Source: Longilinea arvoryzae
GTDB taxonomy: Bacteria; Chloroflexota; Anaerolineae; Anaerolineales; Anaerolineaceae
Direction: 5' to 3'
DNA length: 64,000 bases
Assembly (NCBI RefSeq): GCF_001050235.1
Contig: NZ_DF967972.1
Coordinates: 3,289,953 to 3,353,952, forward strand
Below, piece after piece: positions 18,744 to 26,770 of this stretch (its first letter is position 1; each line of letters opens with the position of its first letter). Below the pieces are notes generated by a model. It searched no databases and was not told the origin of the DNA. It saw only the letters and a program-made list of their open reading frames with translations. A program made the translations under genes and the position numbers.

Positions 18744-19850
18744 TTAATCGACATCGATTCCGACACAACTCGAAGAAAAAACGTACCGCGCAAGCACTTC
18801 TTGATTAAGAACGGATTTGTATGGATCGAAAACATACACGATCTGCAATTCATGCAAGCCGGCTTGGTCCGGAAGGGTGATATCGTCATCCACGATGACC
18901 TCCTGTTGACCATCGAAGTGAGCTATGAAGAGGTCTCTGCCCACAAAATCGACCTGGTGGAAATCGAAGAACCGCATCAGGCCATAGTCGACCACTGCAT
19001 CCGGTAATTCATAATTCGAGAGCCAAAGCTGGTAGGGAAAGGTTCGTGAAGCCTTGCCGGTCTGGATGAAGCTCATCTGCCTTTTGGATGGATGCGACTT
19101 GTCCAATATAGACGCCGGGGAATTTGCAAACATGACCCGCAACCCGAAATCCACCTCAGCCGGTTGGGAAACACCCTGAACGTCTGGAGTCACGTCCTTG
19201 AACGGCAGATCGTTATCATCGATGATGATCACAGCGCGTTTGCCCGTGACAATGCACCCCTGCCCCAAATCTCGTTCGTTTTCATCCCAACGATCGCGGT
19301 TATACGGATCGCGAAAAGCCATAATGATGAAATCGTGCGCGCCCGAACCGCTGATGTCGATTTGGAGAGGTACGTAAAGCGCACCTTCATTTTTTATGCT
19401 TACTTCATGCAGCAGCCCGAACTTCTCATCCAACATAAATGGAACCTGTTTGTAATCAACAATGGCCGTTATTAGAAAAGTCGATTCCTGCGCCGCATTG
19501 ATCACCAGATCGACTTTCAAGGGTTCACCAGAATCGAGACGGAGCTCATCGTTCTGAGAAAGGCGGGATGGCTGCGTATGTCGATCCTCTGGCCTGACAA
19601 AACCGATTCCTGCCTGTGATGAATCATAGATGCGGACGCCGCCTTCATCGATACTCCACTCGATGGTCTCCACCTGATCCGAAAACGATCCGTGGGTAAT
19701 GACATCCTGAATGCGCTCACCCGGCGCGGCGGTTGTAACTGGCGCCTGGTTGCTGGAACAACCGCAGAGCAAGGTCAAGACTAGGAAAAGAAAAATGACG
19801 CAGGACAATACTTTAGATTTTTTACTCGTAGAGGGTTTATTCAAGTCCAT
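18744..19850 (-). CDS. Putative lipoprotein, function unknown
   Basis: Exported lipoprotein of 368 aa that I cannot place in a family. A basic N-terminus and hydrophobic stretch end in the lipobox LLCGC, with lipidated Cys at about residue 31. The rest is of mixed beta character without repeats. It contains segments such as GSGAHDFIIMAFRDPYNRD and ALYVPLQIDISGSG that suggest beta-sandwich folds. AAGGA precedes ATG 19850. Codon use and base composition look AT-richer than the neighbours, and the preceding gene also encodes an exported unknown protein. The two may be a small accessory module. Confidence 0.75.
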   Translation of the reverse strand: MDLNKPSTSKKSKVLSCVIFLFLVLTLLCGCSSNQAPVTTAAPGERIQDVITHGSFSDQVETIEWSIDEGGVRIYDSSQAGIGFVRPEDRHTQPSRLSQNDELRLDSGEPLKVDLVINAAQESTFLITAIVDYKQVPFMLDEKFGLLHEVSIKNEGALYVPLQIDISGSGAHDFIIMAFRDPYNRDRWDENERDLGQGCIVTGKRAVIIIDDNDLPFKDVTPDVQGVSQPAEVDFGLRVMFANSPASILDKSHPSKRQMSFIQTGKASRTFPYQLWLSNYELPDAVVDYGLMRFFDFHQVDFVGRDLFIAHFDGQQEVIVDDDITLPDQAGLHELQIVYVFDPYKSVLNQEVLARYVFSSSCVGIDVD

Positions 19851-19893
19851 GTCGAATCCTTATCCAATTTAATGTGGTTTCATCAGCACAATG

Positions 19894-19920
19894 GCCAGAG
19901 TGGATTAATTCCACTCTGGC
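19894..19920. other. Eleven-base-pair perfect inverted repeat between two exported-protein genes
   Basis: GCCAGAGTGGA (19894-19904) and TCCACTCTGGC (19910-19920) form a strong stem with a five-base AT loop. On the minus strand, between the secreted-protein stop and the lipoprotein start, no T run follows, so it is more likely an RNA processing or stability element, or a weak terminator, than a classic one. Confidence 0.5.
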
Positions 19921-19960
19921 TGGTTCGAATCCAATTCGACAGCATCATCCAGGCAGGTAA

Positions 19961-20488
19961 TTACGGATTTAAAGTCTTTTCCGTAATCAGGGTTTGATCT
20001 CCATAACCGGTTTCGTGGAAGAAACTCCACGATTTTGCGGTGAAAGTATATTTCCATTGATACGTTTTACTTGTAAAACAATGGGCATTGTAACCTACGG
20101 TATGATTAGCGCAGGAATCGACCACTCCGGCCGTTCCTACCTTTAGGGTGCCATCCGCCCAAATATCATCCTCGTTGAGGTCAGATTGACTATTGTGGCT
20201 CCCGTTATGCTCCCATTTCGCAGGCAAAGGAGTAGGATAATATACGTACGTCGCGTCTGTCCAGCCAGCCCGGTACACAGTCGCAAGCGATGCGAGAAGA
20301 TTGTTACCGACAGGTATGGCGGGTACGCGATCCACGACCGGGCCACCTTGCCGAATTACGATCGGCCCTGTATCTTGTTGAAAATTGGTTTCATCATTGG
20401 CATACACGACATTGGTGACTGCCATTGATAAAAACAGAGCCAATCCCAAAGCAATCGATATACATTTCTGAAGGAACAGTGATCTCAT
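19961..20488 (-). CDS. Secreted protein of unknown function
   Basis: I do not recognise this 175-aa protein. From ATG 20488, chosen because AAGGAGG lies 9 bases upstream, it opens with MRSLFLQKCISIALGLALFL and a probable signal peptidase site after VVYA (about residue 30). The mature part is short and rich in Tyr, Trp, Asn, Thr and Ser. It has two cysteines, in DSCANHTVG and NAHCFTS, that could form a disulfide. It contains no repeats or sorting motif. The gene is AT-richer than its surroundings, as is its long upstream region. Followed by the lipoprotein gene on the same strand. Confidence 0.65.
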   Translation of the reverse strand: MRSLFLQKCISIALGLALFLSMAVTNVVYANDETNFQQDTGPIVIRQGGPVVDRVPAIPVGNNLLASLATVYRAGWTDATYVYYPTPLPAKWEHNGSHNSQSDLNEDDIWADGTLKVGTAGVVDSCANHTVGYNAHCFTSKTYQWKYTFTAKSWSFFHETGYGDQTLITEKTLNP

Positions 20489-20605
20489 TTTGGAATCCTC
20501 CTTTTTGAATCGTGCATTTGGTCTCACAGAATGTAATTTCTATAGCCGTATCTTTTTCGATCTTTTGAAAATGAGTTTTTTGTATCGCTACTTTTATTTT
20601 TCTCC

Positions 20606-20615
20606 TCACCTCCTT
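20606..20615 (-). promoter_or_regulatory. Full-length Shine-Dalgarno sequence in AT-rich leader
   Basis: The minus strand carries AAGGAGGTGA, a ten-base complement to the 16S 3' end, about 120 nt upstream of the secreted-protein start. No ATG follows at a useful distance. GTG within the site opens a 71-codon frame that runs into the secreted-protein gene out of frame; an ATA lies 8 bases downstream. The 306-nt gap 20528-20833 is otherwise very AT-rich, holds a terminator for the next operon, and shows no gene. Confidence 0.4.
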
Positions 20616-20731
20616 TTTATAAATTAAAATTATTACAACTACTATTAAAATTATAATTATTTATTTTCGCAATCAATTGACAATTATCTTAAAATTTCCA
20701 AAAAAAAATTTAAGAGGCAGATCGAAAACAA

Positions 20732-20759
20732 GAGATCCGGTCAGGCTAAACCGGATCTC
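20732..20759 (-). terminator. Terminator after the pyrimidine phosphorylase gene
   Basis: GAGATCCGGT (20732-20741) pairs with ACCGGATCTC (20750-20759). On the minus strand the stem is followed by TTGTTTTCG. It lies 75 nt after the stop of the phosphorylase gene. Confidence 0.7.
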
Positions 20760-20833
20760 CTGTATTTAATCCAATCAGTATTCCAGAGAATTGGCGAGTT
20801 AAAAAATGGGGTGAACAACCGAGTGGGGTTGCA

Positions 20834-22141
20834 TTAACTCCCGATTACGTCGTAGAACAGCGGCAACGCCGGGGCGGGTTCTGTGCTCCACTGGTGCGCG
20901 GCCAACAGGCGCTCCTTCGCGGCGGCCAGTTTGGCGGCGTTGTTGGCGTGGATGGTAAATAGATCTTCACCCCCTTCGACGAAATCCCCGACCTTATGGT
21001 GAATCACGATGCCCACCGCGTGGTCGATGGAATCCTCTTTGCGCGCCCGGCCGGCGCCCAGTTCCACCGAGGTCTCGCCCACCTCGCGGGCATTGATTCC
21101 CAGCAGGTAACCGGCCCGCGGCGCCGTGACCGTCTCGATCAGCGGCGCGGCCGGCAGGCGGTCCGGTTCATCCACGTAGCGTACATCCCCACCCTGAGCC
21201 TGCACCAACCGGCGGAAGCTTGCCAGCGCTCGGCTGCTTTCCAGGGCTGCCTCGGCCATGGTGCGCGCTGATTCAAGGTTGGCGGCTTTGCGTCCGATCA
21301 CCAGCATGTACGAAGCCGCCACCAGGCAGTGCTCGCGGAAATCTTCAGGCCCATTACCGCGCAGCGTATCCAGAGCCTCGCGCAATTCGAGCGCGTTTCC
21401 GACCGCATTGCCGAGGGGTTGATTCATGTCCGAAAGCAGGGCAATCACTTTCCGCCCGCTCAAGGCGCCGATCGCGACCATCAGATGGGCCAATTTGCGA
21501 CCCTCGCCCAGGTCCGCCATGAACGCGCCCAGGCCGATCTTCACGTCCAACACGATGGCCTGCGCGCCGCCGGCAATTTTTTTGCTCATGATGGAAGAGG
21601 CGATCAGGGGAATCGACGGCACGGTGCCGGTGACATCCCGCAGGGCATATAGCTTTCCGTCGGCCGGCGCCAGATCACCGCTCTGGCCGGTCAGCACCAG
21701 GCCTTCTTTACGCAGTTGTGCGATGAACTCTTCACGGCTCAGGTTGGTGCGGTAGCCGGGGATGGATTCCATTTTATCGAGCGTACCGCCCGAAAACCCC
21801 AGCCCGCGCCCTGACATCTTTCCAACCGGCAGCCCGCAGGCTGCCACGATGGGCTCCACCACCAGCGTGGTCTTATCGCCAACGCCCCCGGTGGAATGTT
21901 TATCGACGGCGATCGGCACCACGCCAGTCAAATCCAGCATCTCGCCGGAATGCGCCATGGCCATCGTCAAATCTGTGGTCTCGCGCTCGTTCATTCCGCG
22001 CAGCATCACCGCCATCGCCCAGGCAGACGCCTGATAATCAGGGATTTCACCGCGGGTATACCCGTCGATGAAGAATTCGATTTCTTCGCGTGAGAGTTCT
22101 TCTCCGTCGCGTTTCCGGATAATAATATCTACAGCCCGCAT
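20834..22141 (-). CDS. Thymidine/pyrimidine-nucleoside phosphorylase
   Basis: Nucleoside salvage enzyme that converts thymidine or uridine and phosphate to base and (deoxy)ribose-1-phosphate. The 435-aa protein has the family signature SGRGLGFSGGTLDKMESIPG and the phosphate/nucleoside site DKHSTGGVGDKTTLVVEPIV. The C-terminal domain with GRARKEDSIDHAVGIVIHHK is typical of Pdp/DeoA. The size matches the Gram-positive Pdp type. AGGAG precedes ATG 22141. The split between DeoA and Pdp specificity cannot be made by eye. It complements the purine phosphorylase at 9.7 kb. Confidence 0.93.
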   Translation of the reverse strand: MRAVDIIIRKRDGEELSREEIEFFIDGYTRGEIPDYQASAWAMAVMLRGMNERETTDLTMAMAHSGEMLDLTGVVPIAVDKHSTGGVGDKTTLVVEPIVAACGLPVGKMSGRGLGFSGGTLDKMESIPGYRTNLSREEFIAQLRKEGLVLTGQSGDLAPADGKLYALRDVTGTVPSIPLIASSIMSKKIAGGAQAIVLDVKIGLGAFMADLGEGRKLAHLMVAIGALSGRKVIALLSDMNQPLGNAVGNALELREALDTLRGNGPEDFREHCLVAASYMLVIGRKAANLESARTMAEAALESSRALASFRRLVQAQGGDVRYVDEPDRLPAAPLIETVTAPRAGYLLGINAREVGETSVELGAGRARKEDSIDHAVGIVIHHKVGDFVEGGEDLFTIHANNAAKLAAAKERLLAAHQWSTEPAPALPLFYDVIGS

Positions 22142-22261
22142 CGGAACTCCTATCTCTTTCCCTTTCCGAACCAGGGAAAATTTATTTGCAACTTATTCAT
22201 TTTACTCTTTCAGCCTTCAGCCTGGAAGAGTGTGCCAATTTCCGGAGGAGCAAACGAATCA

Positions 22262-22303
22262 AAAAGGCGTTTCTTTCGAGTGATCTCGAAAGAAACGCCT
22301 TTT
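22262..22303 (-). terminator. Strong terminator after jag
   Basis: A 19-bp perfect stem, AAAAGGCGTTTCTTTCGAG against CTCGAAAGAAACGCCTTTT, closes a 4-base loop. The minus-strand side ends CGCCTTTTT. It lies 14 nt after the jag stop and ends the rpmH-rnpA-yidD-yidC-jag operon. Confidence 0.88.
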
Positions 22304-22317
22304 CCTGCGGGATGTGA

Positions 22318-23085
22318 TTATCCCTGTTTCTTCAAAATGATGGTCACTTTGCGGTTGGGCTCTTCGCCGGTGCTTTCAGTGGTCACCAACGGGTGATCGC
22401 GCAATTCGAGATGAATGACGCGGCGTTCGTTGGCAGGCATCGGTTCCAGCACCTGGCGGCGGCCGGTATGCACAGCCTGTTCGGCCATGCGGCGCGCCAT
22501 CTGGCGCAGTTGGCGTTCGCGGCGTTGGCGGTACCCTTGAATGTCGATCGTCATGGGGACCCAATGGCCGACCTCTTTGCAGACGATCAGGCTGGCGATG
22601 TACTGCAACGCGTTGAGCGTTTCAGATCGCCTCCCAATCAGAATGCTCAGGTCATTTCCCTGAACTTCCACCAACACCATCGGATTCTCTTCATCCTCTT
22701 CATTTTGAACGTAGCTGGCGTTTACAGTGGCTTTCATGCTCATCTTATCGAGCAGCTCACCCACTACGGCGCTGGCTGATTTCAAAATTTGAGGGTCGCC
22801 CGCCACAGATACTTCGGCTTCTTTGGCCGGTGCGGCGGGTGTGCTAACCGGAACAACGGGAGCTTCGCTGCTTGGGGGTTGGGCAACCGGGTGTGATTCG
22901 GTGGATTTGAATTTCAAACGAATCCGGGCCTGCCGGCTGCCAAGGCCAAACAGGCCGCGGCTGCCGGTATCCAGCACTTCCACATCCACCATCTCACGCG
23001 AAATGCCCAACTGGTTCAAGCCGCGAGCAACCGCTTCGTCAACGGTCGGTGCAATGATTTCCAGCGTGGTCTTTTCCTGACTCAT
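22318..23085 (-). CDS. jag: Jag/KhpB RNA-binding protein
   Basis: Cytoplasmic RNA-binding protein associated with YidC genes and with cell elongation in relatives. The 255-aa protein has a Jag-N domain (about residues 1-55), a variable Pro/Ala/Val-rich linker (about 60-95), a KH domain (about 105-180, with LIGRRSETLNALQYIASLIV) and an R3H domain near the C-terminus with MARRMAEQAVHTGRRQVLEP, ANERRVIHLEL and DHPLVTTESTGEEPNRKVTI. It is last in the operon, 24 nt after yidC. GAGG precedes the ATG. Confidence 0.92.
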   Translation of the reverse strand: MSQEKTTLEIIAPTVDEAVARGLNQLGISREMVDVEVLDTGSRGLFGLGSRQARIRLKFKSTESHPVAQPPSSEAPVVPVSTPAAPAKEAEVSVAGDPQILKSASAVVGELLDKMSMKATVNASYVQNEEDEENPMVLVEVQGNDLSILIGRRSETLNALQYIASLIVCKEVGHWVPMTIDIQGYRQRRERQLRQMARRMAEQAVHTGRRQVLEPMPANERRVIHLELRDHPLVTTESTGEEPNRKVTIILKKQG

Positions 23086-23109
23086 ACACAGCCTCGATGA
23101 TCGTAGAGT

Positions 23110-23958
23110 CTATTTCTTGCCTTTGGGTTTATTCGTTACCGGTTTCTTGCTCACCGGTTTATAACTTACCATTTTTGGGGGTTCTTCCTTCTTCCCCGGC
23201 AGAAGGTTTTTGATATTCAGTTGTCCCAACAACGCATACTGGGCAATACCGATCAGGTTCGATACGAGGAAGTAGACCGCCAGGCCGGATGCCAGCGTCA
23301 AAGCCATGTATCCCATCAGGAAAGGCATGTACAGGTTCATCATCCGGGTCATCATGGCAGCCTGGTTGTTGGGATCGCTCGGGTTGGCGGTTTGCGCCGG
23401 CGTCATCAACTTGGACTGCAGGTAGGTGCTTGCGGCAACCACAACCGCCAGGATCGGAATTCCAAAGGGAATGCCGGGAATATTCAAGCGCTCCGGTTGG
23501 CCCAATTCCATCCACAGGAAATGGCTGTTGAGTGGAATCAACGCCGAAACTTTGAGCAGGCTGGGGTAAATATGCCGCGTCAGGTTCATCATTTCGAGCG
23601 GGGTCGCAGCCATGGCCTGGATCACAGCCTGGTAGAGGCCAATGATGATCGGGAATTGGATCAGGGTGGGCAAACAGGAGGAAAACGGGTTAATTCCCAA
23701 TTCCTTCATCAATTTCTGCTGCTCGACGGCCTGTTTTTCCTTGTCATCCTTGTATTTTGTCATGATCTCGACATAGCGCGGATCCTGCTGCAGGGTCGTC
23801 ATCGCCTTGCTGCCCTTGATCTGCCTTGCCATCAAGGGATGGGTGACCAGGCGAATCAGGATGGTAAACAGGATGATCGCAATGCCGAAGTTCCCTACCA
23901 GATTATAGATGAACAGCAAAGCATTGATGAAAGGGGTGATAATCAGTGCATCCCACAT
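23110..23958 (-). CDS. yidC: Membrane protein insertase YidC
   Basis: Inserts and folds membrane proteins alone or with Sec. The 282-aa protein is the short, Gram-positive/Oxa1-like form without the large periplasmic domain. It has five hydrophobic segments, the cytosolic coiled hairpin with KYKDDKEKQAVEQQKLMKEL, and the NPFSSCLPTLIQFPIIIGLY segment. A conserved Arg in the groove is seen in IRLVTHPLMARQ. The C-terminal tail is rich in Lys (KPVSKKPVTNKPKGKK), as in forms that touch the ribosome. GGTAGGAAATT precedes ATG 23958. Confidence 0.94.
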   Translation of the reverse strand: MWDALIITPFINALLFIYNLVGNFGIAIILFTILIRLVTHPLMARQIKGSKAMTTLQQDPRYVEIMTKYKDDKEKQAVEQQKLMKELGINPFSSCLPTLIQFPIIIGLYQAVIQAMAATPLEMMNLTRHIYPSLLKVSALIPLNSHFLWMELGQPERLNIPGIPFGIPILAVVVAASTYLQSKLMTPAQTANPSDPNNQAAMMTRMMNLYMPFLMGYMALTLASGLAVYFLVSNLIGIAQYALLGQLNIKNLLPGKKEEPPKMVSYKPVSKKPVTNKPKGKK

Positions 23959-23968
23959 AATTTCCTAC

Positions 23969-25027
23969 CTATTCCTGGGGTGGATACGACCATTTTTGGT
24001 TGCCGTTCAGGTCAAAAGCAACCAGGGTGACCTTGCCTTTGGTCACGCCCACCAACATCGTATCACCGGCCAGAACAACGCCGGAATAAAGTTTACCTTC
24101 GACGGTTCGAGTCCATTGTTGGACGCCGTTGAAATCAACTGAAATAATATTGCCCGTTTCGGATGAAAACACGAGGCTGGTGTCCAACAGTGCCGGTGTT
24201 CCAACCAGGACATCATTCTCCAACGTCTGCTTCCATTTCTGCGTCCCGGTCGCAACGTCCACCGCGTACACATTCCCCTTGACATCCCCCAGATAGATCA
24301 GACCCTCACGAAGGATAGGCGTCATCCAGACCGCGTTATCGGTCTTAAAACGCCAGAGGATTTCACCCGTTTCGGAATTGAGCGCAACCAATTCATTGGC
24401 AATGGTCGCCTGATAAAGCACGCCATCCCCAACGGCTGCCGGATAAACCATCGCGCCATTCAGATCGGTCTTCCATTGCAGACTTCCATCCGCCGGATCG
24501 ATCGCATAGAGCCAGTGATCCATGCCGGCGACGAATGCGAGCTTTCCATCGCTGGCCGGCTGCGCCCAAAATGCATCCGTGGAACCAAATTTCCAGAGCT
24601 GTTTACCGGTCAGGTCGAAGCCGTAGACGGTCTTATTGGCATTCGGAGCAATGATGACATCCCCAACGACCAACGGACTGGCCACCCAACGCCCGGCCTG
24701 ATCGAAAGACCATTGCTGTATCCCGAGTTTTGGATCCAGGCCGTGCAGCGTCGTCGAGTAGTCTCCGGCCAGCAAACGATCGCCAGCGATTACCGGTGCG
24801 GCGAAATAATACCGGCCAGCTTCGGCTTTTTCAGCAGGATATTTCCAATCCAGGACGCCATCAGCCAGGCGAATGGCGAAAACCTGGCCTGAATTGGCCA
24901 GATAAGCTACATCACCGCTGGTAGAAACGCCGGGAAAAGAATTAGCAGGGATTGCGCCCCCGCATGCGGTGAGCAGCATGGCTGCGATCACCAGCACAAA
25001 TAGCAATGAAGTGTACTTAGCTTTCAT
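23969..25027 (-). CDS. PQQ-type beta-propeller lipoprotein (BamB-like fold)
   Basis: Membrane-anchored outward-facing lipoprotein of 352 aa. The signal peptide ends in the lipobox LLTACG, with lipidated Cys at residue 22. The rest consists of about seven repeated blades of the type GxVYAVDVATGTQKWKQTL and YGFDLTGKQLWKFGSTD, typical of the PQQ/BamB propeller. The catalytic residues of alcohol dehydrogenases of this fold are not evident, so a scaffolding role is more likely. It sits between yidD and yidC in a very conserved operon where such a gene is not usual, which suggests a role in membrane protein biogenesis; that is inference. Confidence 0.85.
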   Translation of the reverse strand: MKAKYTSLLFVLVIAAMLLTACGGAIPANSFPGVSTSGDVAYLANSGQVFAIRLADGVLDWKYPAEKAEAGRYYFAAPVIAGDRLLAGDYSTTLHGLDPKLGIQQWSFDQAGRWVASPLVVGDVIIAPNANKTVYGFDLTGKQLWKFGSTDAFWAQPASDGKLAFVAGMDHWLYAIDPADGSLQWKTDLNGAMVYPAAVGDGVLYQATIANELVALNSETGEILWRFKTDNAVWMTPILREGLIYLGDVKGNVYAVDVATGTQKWKQTLENDVLVGTPALLDTSLVFSSETGNIISVDFNGVQQWTRTVEGKLYSGVVLAGDTMLVGVTKGKVTLVAFDLNGNQKWSYPPQE

Positions 25028-25071
25028 GGATTCTCATTGGGGAAAAAATCCCGTCGGGAACCGGGGCCCGA

Positions 25072-25350
25072 TTATGGCACAGGGTCATAACCACCGGCGT
25101 TAAACGGGTTGCACCGTACCAACCGGCTGATTGCCAACCACGTTCCCCGGATGGCGCCGTGTTTGTAAATCGCCTGGTAGCCATAATGGGAACAGGTGGG
25201 ATAGAACCGGCAGGTGTCCGGTGGAAGCGTTCGTGCAATGGTCAACTGATACAACCGGATCAAGAGCAGTAGAATCCAGCGCGGGAAATTTCGAAGTGTG
25301 AAGGGTAAATCGCGCAACCGCGGCTCATTGGGATGTTCACGGACGATCAT
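25072..25350 (-). CDS. yidD: Membrane protein insertion efficiency factor YidD
   Basis: Small membrane-associated protein that helps YidC-dependent insertion. The 92-aa protein carries the family signature [20 protein letters not shown] and [16 protein letters not shown], followed by [17 protein letters not shown]. Three conserved cysteines are present. The ATG at 25350 overlaps the end of rnpA by 14 nt, the common arrangement. Length is at the upper end for the family because of a 20-residue N-terminal extension. Confidence 0.94.
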   Translation of the reverse strand: MIVREHPNEPRLRDLPFTLRNFPRWILLLLIRLYQLTIARTLPPDTCRFYPTCSHYGYQAIYKHGAIRGTWLAISRLVRCNPFNAGGYDPVP

Positions 25351-25699
25351 CTGAGCCCTTGCCTTGCTGCAATAAACCAGCGCGTTCCAGCAACTTTTTC
25401 GAGGCCGCCTGAATTTCGATATAACTGGCGGTTGAGATGGCTGACCGCGCCAAGAAGATCAGGTCTTTTCCAGGTTTCAGAGTTGGGAGCAGACCATCGA
25501 TCGCTGCTCGTAAGCGTCGTTTTGCCCGATTCCGCAAGACAGCATTGCCAACGGTCCGGCCTGCAGATACGCCGATGCGCAGTCCGCCCTCCGGATTCGG
25601 GTCGACTACCAACACAACAAGCGGGTGCGCATAAGACTTGCCTATACGCCGCACCCGCTTGAAATCGGTTGACCGGGATAATCGAAACCTTCTTCTCAC
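25337..25699 (-). CDS. rnpA: Ribonuclease P protein component
   Basis: Protein subunit of RNase P, which binds the RNA subunit and helps process the 5' ends of pre-tRNAs. The 120-aa protein has the RNR motif in [17 protein letters not shown], the strongest mark of the family, after a basic N-terminus. The start is GTG 25699, preceded by only a weak ribosome site. Gene order rpmH-rnpA-yidD is the usual one. The RNA subunit is not in this window. Confidence 0.93.
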   Translation of the reverse strand: MRRRFRLSRSTDFKRVRRIGKSYAHPLVVLVVDPNPEGGLRIGVSAGRTVGNAVLRNRAKRRLRAAIDGLLPTLKPGKDLIFLARSAISTASYIEIQAASKKLLERAGLLQQGKGSDDRP

Positions 25700-25788
25700 T
25701 CATTTACCAGCCCACGTTTGTAAATCGCGGCCGATCCTTCGTCCCTGGCCCAACCAGTGTTGTTCTCCTGGTAAGACCAGGCGTTTCC

Positions 25789-25962
25789 CTACCACTGAAT
25801 CCGTTTGACGTGATTGTTCATGCTGACGGTCAATTTGTGACGACCTTTGGCGCGGCGGCGCTTCAGGACTTCGCGGCCATCGGCCGTAGCCATGCGAGAA
25901 CGAAAGCCGTGCACGCGCAGGCGGCGATGGATCTTCGGTTGATATGTCCGCTTGGTAGACAT
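25789..25962 (-). CDS. rpmH: 50S ribosomal protein L34
   Basis: Small basic protein of the large ribosomal subunit. I read 57 codons from ATG 25962: [20 protein letters not shown], then [20 protein letters not shown] and [17 protein letters not shown]. The KRTYQP start and GFRSRMAT segment identify it clearly. Canonical L34 ends about 10-13 residues earlier, at the RRxKGRxxLT stretch, so this one has a short C-terminal extension. The promoter at 26014-26042 drives it. It is followed by 89 nt without a gene and then rnpA. No dnaA gene is found upstream; a TrkA-type gene is there instead. Confidence 0.95.
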   Translation of the reverse strand: MSTKRTYQPKIHRRLRVHGFRSRMATADGREVLKRRRAKGRHKLTVSMNNHVKRIQW

Positions 25963-26013
25963 TACGCTTTCCTTTCAACATCCATTAGAGTTCGGGCAAA
26001 ATGCCGAATTGGA

Positions 26014-26042
26014 ATTATACCGTATTCATGGCAAAGGGTCAA
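26014..26042 (-). promoter_or_regulatory. Promoter of the rpmH-rnpA-yidD-yidC-jag operon
   Basis: On the minus strand TTGACC (26037-26042) and a perfect TATAAT (26014-26019) are separated by 17 bases. The transcript would begin near 26007 and have a leader of about 45 nt before rpmH. Confidence 0.85.
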
Positions 26043-26063
26043 ACAACTGAGCCACAAATTCAT

Positions 26064-26083
26064 CCGGGAAAAAAGATTCCCGG
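26064..26083 (-). terminator. Stem-loop after the RCK gene
   Basis: CCGGGAA and TTCCCGG pair across a six-base A/G-rich loop directly after the stop of the second RCK gene. The minus-strand side has no T run after the stem, so termination is only a possibility. Confidence 0.35.
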
Positions 26084-26084
26084 G

Positions 26085-26756
26085 TTAAATTTTATCAGGG
26101 GTGAATAATTCAGCCAACTCGGCCGCCCCTTCGGGGTCGGTAATGGCCAAAATTTCGTCTCCCGCTTCAATCACCGTAATACCCCTTGGAACGATCACCT
26201 CGCCTTTTCGAATAATGGTGGCGATCACACACCGTTCCGGCAGGCTTAGGTCTTTGATCATTTTGCCGATTGCGCGAGCCTGATCCGGGATCTTCTCTTC
26301 CACCAGAGAATAATTACCACGGCGCAGCTTTAACAGGGTCATCATGTCGCCCATCGACATCTCTTCCTGAATCAGGTTGGAAAGGATATCCGCCTGATTG
26401 ACAGCCACGTCCACATCGAACTTCTGATCGAAAAGCCACGCATCGCGTGGATTATTCACCCGGGCGATCGTCCGTTTGGTATGATAGCGATTGCGCGCCA
26501 GATAACACAATACCAGGTTGATCTCATCGCTGGTCGTGCAGGCTGCCAGTACATTGGCATGTTCGATTCCGGCCTGTTCGAGCACGAGCGGATCCACCGG
26601 ATTGCCTTCGAAGATGATCTCCGTCGGCAATTCGCGGTGCAGCCGGCCGAGGACATCTTTGCGACTCTCGATGATATGGACTTCGTGTTCCTGCTTGATC
26701 AACAGGCGCGCCAGTTGTGTTCCAGTTCGGCCGCCACCCGCAATTAAAACATACAT
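26085..26756 (-). CDS. TrkA-family (RCK domain) potassium transport regulator
   Basis: Cytoplasmic regulatory subunit of a potassium system. The 223-aa protein has an RCK_N Rossmann domain starting MYVLIAGGGRTGTQLARLL with the nucleotide-binding GGGRTG at about residues 7-12, the ligand acidic residue in HIIES, and an RCK_C domain at about 140-220 (GEVIVPRGITVIEAGDEILA). It is the third gene of the kimA-RCK-RCK operon, 14 nt after its paralogue. RCK_C domains bind cyclic di-AMP in several Firmicutes, so that ligand is plausible here but unproven. Confidence 0.9.
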   Translation of the reverse strand: MYVLIAGGGRTGTQLARLLIKQEHEVHIIESRKDVLGRLHRELPTEIIFEGNPVDPLVLEQAGIEHANVLAACTTSDEINLVLCYLARNRYHTKRTIARVNNPRDAWLFDQKFDVDVAVNQADILSNLIQEEMSMGDMMTLLKLRRGNYSLVEEKIPDQARAIGKMIKDLSLPERCVIATIIRKGEVIVPRGITVIEAGDEILAITDPEGAAELAELFTPDKI

Positions 26757-26770
26757 GGTTTACTCCCTCT

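Noticed and set aside
19921..19945. GGTTCGAATCC, like a tRNA T-loop, possibly a tRNA remnant or attachment site
   Set aside because: The T-stem pairs poorly, no acceptor stem or anticodon arm can be found on either side, and no duplicate copy is seen.
20394..20609. 71-codon frame starting at GTG inside the strong ribosome site, overlapping the secreted-protein gene
   Set aside because: The GTG lies within the ribosome site itself, the product has no recognisable features, and it runs out of frame through a signal-peptide gene with its own good start.
25700..26084. Possible replication origin near rpmH
   Set aside because: dnaA is not beside rpmH here, no cluster of DnaA boxes is visible, and a potassium-transport operon lies upstream instead.
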